Origin: JAICMB01 sp035295125
Lineage (GTDB): Bacteria; Acidobacteriota; Terriglobia; Bryobacterales; Bryobacteraceae
Direction: 5' to 3'
Assembly (NCBI GenBank): GCA_035295125.1
Contig: DATGJP010000068.1
Coordinates: 202,966-266,965, forward strand
Length of the DNA: 64,000 nt
The position numbers and the translations under genes are program-made. Below, in pieces: positions 53,161-60,740 of this stretch (the stretch's first letter is position 1; each line of letters begins with the position of its first letter). The notes under the pieces were generated by a model. That model made no database searches and was not told the origin of the DNA. It saw nothing but the letters and a program-made list of their open reading frames with translations.

Positions 53161-53296
53161 GAATTCCCCCGCCGACGCCGGCAAGCTTGACCCGTCGCGA
53201 ATCAAGGCAATTACCTTGACGGATGTAAGCGCTATGACCGGCGGAGAGACCGGGCCGAATAAGTTTTGGATCGGAAAGCTGGAAGCGCTTAGGTAA
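53081..53296 (+). pseudogene. 3' remnant of an unrelated gene joined to the permease
   Basis: The frame one base ahead of the permease reads VTLTIFPPAGRKPFHVDVRL, TDFDHDENSPADAGKLD, then SRIKAITLTDVSAMTGGETG and NKFWIGKLEALR before TAA at 53294. This looks like the C-terminal beta-sandwich of a secreted carbohydrate-active or binding protein, but I cannot name the family. It has no start codon of its own in context and begins exactly where the permease homology ends, so it marks a deletion or recombination joint. Confidence 0.55.
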
Positions 53297-53302
53297 GCCG
53301 GC

Positions 53303-53551
53303 TCAGGCCCTGCCCTTTTTGGGTGGTTTAAGAGCTGTCGCGGTGCGAGCGGCTTCCGCCAATACTCTGAGCGCGCGGTTTACTGACGCGCTGTCAGGGT
53401 ACACGTCGACAAGATCGGGTTCAATCAGTACGAGGTTTGTACCTGCGTTTGCGCGTTTGTAGTACTTGCCTCGCACGCCGCCTTTCAGCTGCGAGAGATT
53501 GTACTCTTTGCGGAGGTCACCACTTGGTTCAGTTATCGGTTTCTTCTTCAT
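53303..53551 (-). CDS. Antitoxin-like partner of BrnT (non-BrnA family)
   Basis: 82 residues. A basic N-terminus (KKKPITEPSGDLRKEYNLSQ) leads to LKGGVRGKYYKRANAGTNLV and IEPDLVDVYPDSASVNRALR, a pattern seen in small proteins encoded just after BrnT-like toxins in cyanobacteria and Acidobacteria. It is not BrnA: there is no RLDEDLIxWF ribbon-helix-helix block. The start overlaps the toxin stop by 23 bases, so it is translated together with it. The antitoxin function is inferred from position. Confidence 0.7.
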   Translation of the reverse strand: MKKKPITEPSGDLRKEYNLSQLKGGVRGKYYKRANAGTNLVLIEPDLVDVYPDSASVNRALRVLAEAARTATALKPPKKGRA

Positions 53552-53810
53552 ACTGCTCGCGTTCAGAGCGCGTTGCAGGGCGCGCGCTAATAATTCGCAT
53601 GCGAGTTTTCCGATCGCAATGGCTCACAATTACTATTCGCCCTTTTATTGTACGGCCTATCGTGATCTCGCGGCTCTCATCCCATGAGTGCTCAGGATCT
53701 TTAAACGTGATCGCAAAAGAATCTAGAAACACGGTTGCCGCTTCTTCGAATGTCACCCGGTGTTTTCTGACGTTAACGAGTGCCTTGGGCGCGTCCCATT
53801 CGAAAATCAA
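53529..53810 (-). CDS. brnT: BrnT-family ribonuclease toxin
   Basis: 93 residues, full family length. The complete pattern is present: IFEWDAPKALVNVRKHRVTF then EEAATVFLD, ITFKDPEHSWDESREITIG, and RMRIISARPATRSEREQYEE. BrnT is a small RNase-fold toxin (RelE-like) that blocks translation and is neutralised by a co-encoded antitoxin. It contrasts with the truncated copy at 7502. The pair sits at the decayed permease joint, between it and the amylase gene. Confidence 0.88.
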   Translation of the reverse strand: MIFEWDAPKALVNVRKHRVTFEEAATVFLDSFAITFKDPEHSWDESREITIGRTIKGRIVIVSHCDRKTRMRIISARPATRSEREQYEEETDN

Positions 53811-53866
53811 GCCAACTCAAGTTTAACTCGCGATTCCGCCGTTCGTCCCGTGGCACAATAGCTCAA

Positions 53867-55588
53867 GTGGGTCGTCTGGCGCTCTGGTTCTGCTGTTTTT
53901 CATCCTTTGCGGCGGCGCCCTCCATCACCCGAGTCGAACCCCCAAACTGGTGGGCAGGCCAAGCCCTTTCCGAGATCCGACTCCTGGTCCAAGGCACCGA
54001 CCTGAAAGACGCCCAGGTCAGCGCATCGCGCGGCATGGAGATCCTCGAATCGAGGACCAACGACACAGGCACTTACCTCTTCGTCGAGGCTAAAATCCAC
54101 CGTGCCGGATCATTCGAGTTGAAGGTCCACACAAAAGACGGCTCCGCTCAGGCACCCTTCGAAGTCCTGACGCCGATGCCCAAAGCGGGCCGTTTCCAGG
54201 GTCTCTCCCGGAAGGACCTGATCTACATGATCATGCCGGATCGCTTCTCCGACGGCGATCCCTCCAACAACAAAGACGCCGACCCCGCCAACCCGACGGC
54301 CTATCACGGAGGCGACTTCCAGGGCATCATCAATCAACTCGGATATCTCAAGGATCTCGGCGTTACGGCAATATGGCTAACGCCAGTCTGCGAGAACGAC
54401 GTCGCTTATCACGGTTATCACGCCGTCGATTTCTACGCCATCGAGAAGCACTTTGGCACACTAGCGAAGTTCTCGGAACTGGTCGAAAAAGCGCACCAGG
54501 CCGGGATCAAGGTCATCCTTGACATGGTGATGAATCACACCGCGCCTACCCATCCCTGGGTGAAAAACCCGCCGCTCCCCGACTGGTTCCACGGCACGCC
54601 GGAACATCACCTGAATGAGACGTATCAGATCTGGACACTGCTCGACCCGCACGCCGGCCCGGCAATGCGCAACCCGGTGCTCGACGGCTGGTTCGCCAAC
54701 CAGCTCCCGGATCTGAACCAGGACGAACCCGAGGTCTCGCGCTACCTGATCCAGAATACGCTGTGGTGGATCGCTTCGAGCGGCATCGATGCTATCCGCG
54801 CTGACACGCTGCCCTATGTTCCGCGCCAGTTCTGGCACGACTGGTCGGCCGCCATCAAGAAGGAGTATCCAAATTTCCGCGTAGTCGGCGAGGTGTTCGA
54901 TGGCGATCCCGGAGTTGTTTCTTTTTTCCAGGGCGGCGACAAGGGCTTCGATGGAGTAGATACGGGGATCGACTCGCTGTTCGATTTCCCGCTATATGGC
55001 CCGCTCCGCCGCGCGTTTGCCGAAGCAAAGCCGGTGCCCGACCTGGCCTACATCACGGCGCATGACTCGCTCTACCGCGACGCGGACGATCTTGTCACGT
55101 TCCTCGGAAATCACGACGTGCCCCGCTTCATGAGCGAGAACGGCGCCACCATCGAAGGCCTCAAGCTGGCGTTCACGTACCTCTTCACAACCCGCGGCAT
55201 TCCAATGATCTACTACGGTGACGAGCTGGCGATGCGCGGCGGAGCCGATCCCGACAATCGCAAGGACTTCCCTGGCGAACCCAAAACGGACGAGCAGCGG
55301 GACATGCTGGAATTCGTCCGCAGATTGGCTCAATTGCGGCAGACCACGCCCGAATTGCAGACTGGCAAGCTAACCCAGGTCGGCGTCAGCAAAGATGCCT
55401 ACGTCTTCCGGCGCGGCGAACTGATTGTGATGATCAATAACGGTGGGCAGCCGGTGAAGATCGAGGCCGAAGCGGCTCCTGGAACCTGGAAGGACCTGCT
55501 CGATAAGGTCGGCAACATCCCCGTTCACGAGCACAGCATGATCGTCACGGTGCCGCCCCGCTCCGCGGCGATTATGAAGCAACGGTAG
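53867..55588 (+). CDS. Secreted neopullulanase/cyclomaltodextrinase-like alpha-amylase (GH13)
   Basis: 573 residues from a GTG at 53867; longer versions of the frame overlap the BrnT gene. A signal-like start (LALWFCCFSSFAAA) precedes a Cyc-maltodextrinase N-terminal domain (ITRVEPPNWWAGQALSEIRL). GH13 motifs: DMVMNHTAPTHPW near 220, the nucleophile Asp in GIDAIRADTLPY near 313, acid Glu in VVGEVFDGDPG near 341 and FLGNHDVPRF near 414. It resembles SusA/neopullulanase enzymes that hydrolyse alpha-1,4 linkages in starch or cyclodextrins. Its last 17 bases overlap the convergent oxidoreductase gene. Confidence 0.9.
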   Translation: MGRLALWFCCFSSFAAAPSITRVEPPNWWAGQALSEIRLLVQGTDLKDAQVSASRGMEILESRTNDTGTYLFVEAKIHRAGSFELKVHTKDGSAQAPFEVLTPMPKAGRFQGLSRKDLIYMIMPDRFSDGDPSNNKDADPANPTAYHGGDFQGIINQLGYLKDLGVTAIWLTPVCENDVAYHGYHAVDFYAIEKHFGTLAKFSELVEKAHQAGIKVILDMVMNHTAPTHPWVKNPPLPDWFHGTPEHHLNETYQIWTLLDPHAGPAMRNPVLDGWFANQLPDLNQDEPEVSRYLIQNTLWWIASSGIDAIRADTLPYVPRQFWHDWSAAIKKEYPNFRVVGEVFDGDPGVVSFFQGGDKGFDGVDTGIDSLFDFPLYGPLRRAFAEAKPVPDLAYITAHDSLYRDADDLVTFLGNHDVPRFMSENGATIEGLKLAFTYLFTTRGIPMIYYGDELAMRGGADPDNRKDFPGEPKTDEQRDMLEFVRRLAQLRQTTPELQTGKLTQVGVSKDAYVFRRGELIVMINNGGQPVKIEAEAAPGTWKDLLDKVGNIPVHEHSMIVTVPPRSAAIMKQR

Positions 55589-58500
55589 CGCTGGCCGCTT
55601 CCTTCAATGCCTCCAGCTTCTGTTTGGCGGCTTCCTTCACCTTGCGGATGTTTGCTTCCTTGATTTCCTCGTAACCGCGAATCTGGTCCGGCAGCGCGGC
55701 GATTTCCAGTGCGAGCGGCAGATTCTCCGGCGTCACACGCTCCAGCACCGCCGCGATCAGCTCGCGATACCAGGTGATGAGGCTGCGCTCCAGCCGGCGA
55801 TGAGCCGCCCTGCCGAAAACGTCGAATGCGGTCCCGCGCAGAACCTTCAGCCGCTTCAAAGCGAGCAACGGATACCGGAACCACGGCCCCAGCGTCATCT
55901 TGCGTTTCACGCCATAGCGCCGCAGCAACGGCGGGTGCAGATTATAGTGCACCGAATCCGGAGCCTCCCACATGTCACGAATGCGCCGGTCGAACTCAGG
56001 TTTGGTGAGCAGGCGCGCGACTTCGTATTCGTCCTTGTACGCCATCAGCTTGTACAAGTACCGTGCCACTACCTCGCGGAGCTCGGGGTACTCGATCCTG
56101 GCGACGAACTCCTCGTATTCCCGCGCATAAACGCCGTTCTGATACTCGCGTAACTCGGCGGCGCGATCGAACGCAGCCGCAACAGCCTCCTGTTTTGGCG
56201 CGATCTGTGCTTCAACCCAGGCTGCATCCTGATAATACTTCCGTCCCCATTGGAATGCCTGCAGATTACGCTTGGCATCGACACCGTTTAGCTCGATCGC
56301 CTGCTGAATCGATTCCAGCTTGAGCGGAATCAGGCCGCCCTGCCACGCGACGCCGGTTAGAAAGATATTCACGAGCAGGTGGCTTCCAAACAGACGCTCG
56401 ACGATTCGGTTCGCATCCACGAAAACGTTGCGGCCTCGCTCAGTGGCCGCGTTCACGACGTCCACCAACCTTCCGTTACCCCCAAGCGGCGAACGCGACC
56501 GAATCACGTCGATCGTCGGCACGACGTCGCTGTTTACGACTGCCGCAGTTCGTCCCATCGAAGCGGTCTTGAGGTTGTCGGGATTCGTCACTCCGATCAG
56601 GTCGAAGCCAAGAATCAGGTCGGCATTCCCGGCGTTCACTTTCGGTGGCGCTTCGATCACCTTCTCGCTCAGGAGCAGGTGCGAAACCACGGCGCCGCCT
56701 TTCTGTGCCGTCCCCGTCTGATCCATCGTCGCGACATGCAGGCCTTCAATCCATGCCGCCGTGGCCAGCAGCGCATTGATAGTGACCACGCCGGTACCGC
56801 CGATCCCAGGCGCGATTATGCGATATCCTTCGCCCGCCTGAGCCGTCCACGACGGCGGCAGAACTTCAGCTTGCGGTAGCTCGGGCAGCTTCCTTCGCTT
56901 CAAACCCGTGCCCTGCTTGATGTTGACGGTAACAAATGACGGGCAATCCCCCAGCGCGCAGGAGTAATCCTTGTTGCACGAGGACTGGTGAATACGCATC
57001 TTCTGCCCGAGTTCGGTCATCACCGGAGTCAGGCTCATGCAGTTGGCCTGCTTCACGCAGTCGCCGCATCCCTCGCAGACCTCTTCGTGAATCACCAGCC
57101 GCTTGGTCGGCTCCGCCAGCAGCCCCCGCGACCGCATGCGCCGCTTCTCCGCCGCGCACTGCTGGTCATAGATCATCACGGTTACACCGGGGATCTTGGC
57201 CAATTCGGTCATCGTTTGCGTCAACTCCGCGCGAGACCGCAACTCGGCGTTCGAAGCAAATTCGCCGATCGATTCACGGTACTTCTCAGTGTCTTCCGCC
57301 AGCACGACGATCTTCCGTATGCCTTCGGCCTGCAGCTTGCGCGTCAGGGCCGCAACCGGCAGAGCGCCCGACGGCTTCTGGCCGCCCGTCATCGCGACGT
57401 GCCCGTTGTAAAGAATCTTGTACGTGATGTTGACGTTCGCCGCGACGCAAGCTTCGATGGCGAGGTATCCGGAATGAAACAGCGTGCCGTCGCCGATGTT
57501 CTGGAACACGTGCGGCTGCTCCACAAACTCCGACATGCCGATCCACGGCGTGCCCTCGCCGCCCATCTGCGTCATGAACGAGAAGGTACGGTTCGCGTCG
57601 CCGAGGCGGATCGCCATCGTATGGCAGCCGATGCCGCCTCCTGCCGTGTGACCCTCGGGCAAAAGCGTCGACCGGTTATGCGGGCATCCCGAGCAGAACG
57701 CCGCGGCGCGTACGGGAAGGCCGCTTTTGTCCAATGCGGCAGCCTTAGGCTTCTCCGGCACGCTCCGTCCGAAGAATCGGGCCAGGATCAGCGCAATACG
57801 GTCGGGATCGAGTTCGCCGGTCGGGGGAAACAGGTCTTTGCCGTGAACAACCGGCCGCTCCTCCAGGGCGTATAGTGCATCCTTCGCCTGCAGTTCGAGG
57901 AAGCTCCGTTTTTCTTCGACTACGATGATCGTGTCCAGCCCGTCCGCGAACTCCCGGACGAATTCCGGGTCCAGCGGGAACGGCATTGCAACCTTGCCGA
58001 TGCGCAGCGAATCGCGCGGAATCCCGAGGTCATGCAAAGCCTGCAGTGTGTCGTAGTACGACTTTCCGGCTGTGAGGATGCCCAACCCACCAGTGCCGCG
58101 CCACGCGTTCAACCGGTTGAGCCGAGCAAATCGCAGCGCTGCCTCAATGCGCCGGACATTGACCTCGTGCTCGAGCCCCAATGTCACAGGAGCAACAATC
58201 CGCGCATCGACCTTCTTTTCGTATCCCTCGGGAATGAGGATCACCGGCTGGTCCGCATCGACGTCCACCGTTCCACCGCCGTCGCAGACGTCCGTGATCA
58301 TCTTCAGGCCCACCCAGGCTCCGCTGAAACGCGACAGGGCAATGCCGTACAAACCGTAATCCACCACCTCCTGCGTGTTGCCCGGATACAGGAACGGAAT
58401 GCCGAAGTTCATCAGGCTGAAATCGCTCTGATGCGGGATGGTGGAGCTTTTCGAAATGTGATCGTCGCCGCACAGGACCAACGCGCCGCAATTCTTCCCG

Positions 58501-58883
58501 GTCCCTGCCATGTTGCCGTGCCGGAAGATGTCGCCCGAGCGGTCGACCCCCGGCCCCTTCCCATACCAGATGCCGACAACGCCATCCACCTTGCTCTTCA
58601 GCACGTGAACTATCTGGCTGCCCATCATCGACGTGGCGGCGAGTTCCTCGTTCACGCCGGGAACGAAATGGATGTTGTGCTGCGCCAGCAGCTTGCCTTG
58701 GCGTGTGAGGGCCATGTCGTAGCCACCCAGCGGCGAGCCTTCGTACCCCGAGATAAAAGTCCCGGTATTGAGACCAGCCCGCCGGTCGCGACGCATCTGG
58801 TCAATCGGCAGGCGCACCAACGCCTGGATACCAGTCAGATACACGCGTCCCCGCTCTAGATTGAACTTGTCGGAAAGATTCAT
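55572..58883 (-). CDS. Fused indolepyruvate:ferredoxin oxidoreductase (2-oxoacid oxidoreductase)
   Basis: 1103 residues from ATG 58883; longer starts reach into the divergent gene. The N-terminus (RGRVYLTGIQALVRLPIDQM, GYEGSPLGGYDMAL) is the pyrimidine-binding domain. The TPP domain has FCSGCPHNRSTLLPEG and GGGIGCHTMA. A ferredoxin-like segment EEVCEGCGDCVKQANC lies near residue 600. The gamma domain (PGIGGTGVVTINALL) is near 690-870, followed by a family-specific C-terminal region. It converts aryl pyruvates or related 2-oxoacids to acyl-CoA plus CO2 with ferredoxin. Alpha and beta-type subunits are joined in one chain, as in many Proteobacteria and Acidobacteria. Confidence 0.9.
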   Translation of the reverse strand: MNLSDKFNLERGRVYLTGIQALVRLPIDQMRRDRRAGLNTGTFISGYEGSPLGGYDMALTRQGKLLAQHNIHFVPGVNEELAATSMMGSQIVHVLKSKVDGVVGIWYGKGPGVDRSGDIFRHGNMAGTGKNCGALVLCGDDHISKSSTIPHQSDFSLMNFGIPFLYPGNTQEVVDYGLYGIALSRFSGAWVGLKMITDVCDGGGTVDVDADQPVILIPEGYEKKVDARIVAPVTLGLEHEVNVRRIEAALRFARLNRLNAWRGTGGLGILTAGKSYYDTLQALHDLGIPRDSLRIGKVAMPFPLDPEFVREFADGLDTIIVVEEKRSFLELQAKDALYALEERPVVHGKDLFPPTGELDPDRIALILARFFGRSVPEKPKAAALDKSGLPVRAAAFCSGCPHNRSTLLPEGHTAGGGIGCHTMAIRLGDANRTFSFMTQMGGEGTPWIGMSEFVEQPHVFQNIGDGTLFHSGYLAIEACVAANVNITYKILYNGHVAMTGGQKPSGALPVAALTRKLQAEGIRKIVVLAEDTEKYRESIGEFASNAELRSRAELTQTMTELAKIPGVTVMIYDQQCAAEKRRMRSRGLLAEPTKRLVIHEEVCEGCGDCVKQANCMSLTPVMTELGQKMRIHQSSCNKDYSCALGDCPSFVTVNIKQGTGLKRRKLPELPQAEVLPPSWTAQAGEGYRIIAPGIGGTGVVTINALLATAAWIEGLHVATMDQTGTAQKGGAVVSHLLLSEKVIEAPPKVNAGNADLILGFDLIGVTNPDNLKTASMGRTAAVVNSDVVPTIDVIRSRSPLGGNGRLVDVVNAATERGRNVFVDANRIVERLFGSHLLVNIFLTGVAWQGGLIPLKLESIQQAIELNGVDAKRNLQAFQWGRKYYQDAAWVEAQIAPKQEAVAAAFDRAAELREYQNGVYAREYEEFVARIEYPELREVVARYLYKLMAYKDEYEVARLLTKPEFDRRIRDMWEAPDSVHYNLHPPLLRRYGVKRKMTLGPWFRYPLLALKRLKVLRGTAFDVFGRAAHRRLERSLITWYRELIAAVLERVTPENLPLALEIAALPDQIRGYEEIKEANIRKVKEAAKQKLEALKEAASATVAS

Positions 58884-58974
58884 GGCGATCGTCTGGGTCT
58901 CGATCTTCAGTGATCCTACCATGCGGCAGTACATGGCAGGCGGCGTGCTTCTACCCTGTCGGAGCCGCACAAAA

Positions 58975-60039
58975 ATGGACTTTAACGAATCCCCACTGCT
59001 GGTGATCTGGGAAGTCACCCAATCCTGCGATTTAGCCTGTGTACATTGCCGGGCCAGCGCCATGCCGGCGCGCAATCCCAACGAACTGACCACTCAGGAA
59101 GGTTTCGATTTGCTGAGGCAAATCAAGGACTTCGGCAATCCCCTCATGGTCTTCACGGGAGGCGATCCGCTGAAGCGTCCCGACCTCGAGGACCTCGCAC
59201 GCTACAGCGTCGAAGTGGGTCTCAGGACCAACGTCACACCCAGCGCCACTCCCCTGCTGACCGACGAAGCCATCGATAACTTCAAAAAGTGGGGGATTTC
59301 ACGCATGGCCATCAGTCTGGACGGCCCAGATGCCGCTACCCACGACGGGTTCCGCGGCATTCCCGGAACATTCGACCGTGCTATGGCCGCCCTGCGCCAT
59401 GCCCGCGACATCGGCCTGGAAACCCAGCTTCAGACTACCGTAACCAAGCGCAATCTGAACAAGCTGGCCCAAATCGCCGAGATCGCCGCCGACGTCCGCA
59501 CCAAGATGTGGAGCCTCTTCTTTCTGGTTGTTACCGGCCGCGCCTTGGAGAATGACGACCTGACCGCCGAAGAATACGAGCGCGTTTTCGAGTTCCTTTA
59601 CGAAGTAGGCAAAGTCGCACCGTTCGACGTGAAAACCACCGAAGGCATGCACTATCGCCGCTATGTGGCGCAACGCCTGAAGGCCGATCCCGACGCCCGA
59701 GGCGGCGCCGGTAAAGTCATTTGGCGCACCGCAGGCGTCAGCGACGGTCGCGGATTCGTGTTCGTCTCCCATACTGGCGAAATATTCCCCAGTGGCTTCC
59801 TCCCGGTATCCGCCGGCAACGTTCGTAACGATTCGCTCGTAGACGTGTACCGCAATTCCAGCCTGTTCCGCGTCCTGCGCGATCCCCGCGCCCGCGAAGG
59901 CAAGTGCCACGAGTGCGAATACACGAAGATCTGCGGCGGCTCGCGATCGAGAGCCTACGCGCTCACGGGGAATTACCTCGCCGCCGATCCTCGGTGTGTG
60001 TATCAACCGCAGCGCACCGCCGAGCTTACCGAAGCGTAA
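58975..60039 (+). CDS. Radical SAM/SPASM protein (TIGR04053-like, haem-biosynthesis related branch)
   Basis: 354 residues from ATG 58975; the frame is open from 58768 but that part lies over the divergent oxidoreductase. The radical SAM motif CDLACVHC is near residue 19, MVFTGGDPLKRPDLEDLARY near 56 and RMAISLDGPDAATHDGFRG near 110. A SPASM end (KCHECEYTKICGGSRSRAYA, then DPRCVYQP) provides auxiliary cluster ligands near 310-345. The layout is that of AhbD/TIGR04053-type proteins in porphyrin maturation, but the substrate is not proven. It is divergent from the oxidoreductase, 91 bases apart. Confidence 0.85.
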   Translation: MDFNESPLLVIWEVTQSCDLACVHCRASAMPARNPNELTTQEGFDLLRQIKDFGNPLMVFTGGDPLKRPDLEDLARYSVEVGLRTNVTPSATPLLTDEAIDNFKKWGISRMAISLDGPDAATHDGFRGIPGTFDRAMAALRHARDIGLETQLQTTVTKRNLNKLAQIAEIAADVRTKMWSLFFLVVTGRALENDDLTAEEYERVFEFLYEVGKVAPFDVKTTEGMHYRRYVAQRLKADPDARGGAGKVIWRTAGVSDGRGFVFVSHTGEIFPSGFLPVSAGNVRNDSLVDVYRNSSLFRVLRDPRAREGKCHECEYTKICGGSRSRAYALTGNYLAADPRCVYQPQRTAELTEA

Positions 60040-60126
60040 TTCGGATTCCCGCAGCAACGGTTTGGGCGTGTATGCCGCGGGTTCGGCCGACCATTCGCTC
60101 GATCGAAGCGTTTGCCTCGATCCGGA

Positions 60127-60740
60127 CTAGTCCAGGCGTAGGGCGTCCGTCGGGCTCACGTTCGAGGCGCGCCAAGCGGGTACGAAGGCGGCGGCAAGAG
60201 CTCCCGCGGCGAGGACCATTGCGGCCGCGGCGATCGTTGCCGGATCGGTGGCAGTAACGCCGAACAACTGCGACTGGACGAGCTTGCCGAGGGCGGCGAC
60301 GCAAGGCAGCGCGAGGGCCACGCCGCCGGAGATCATCGTGACGGCATCGCGCAGCACGAGGCGAAGGGCCGAGGCGCGAGTTGCGCCGAGCGCGACGCGG
60401 ATTCCGATTTCGCGGGTGCGGCGCGTTACGACGAACGACATCACTCCATAGATACCGATCAATGAGAGCAGCAGTGCCAGCGCGCCGAAGCTGCCGGAGA
60501 GCGCCGCCAGGAGGCGCTCGGTGCTGAGCGAGCGATTGACCTGATCGTCCAGAGTGCGGATCCAAAGGATCGGCAGCCGCGGGTCATTCTGGCGGACCAG
60601 GCTTCGGATGGAGGGAATGGCCTGCTCGGGAGCGCCGCGAACCTTGATATAGAACGTGGCGCCCGTATCGTCGAAATTGAACAGGGGAAAGAAGACCTGC
60701 TCGGACTGATCGCGGACACCGCGATAGCTCATGTCGGCGA
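60127..60740 (-). repeat. Long direct repeat shared with 63340-63950 (ADOP 3' ends)
   Basis: The last about 610 bases of the two ADOP genes align without large gaps. The longest exact run noticed is roughly 66 bases, from about 60257 to 60323 (matching about 63472 to 63538), starting ACGCCGAACAACTGCGACTG. Most other positions also agree. Such similarity points to a recent tandem duplication or gene conversion limited to the C-terminal FtsX part, at least within what the window shows. Confidence 0.8.
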
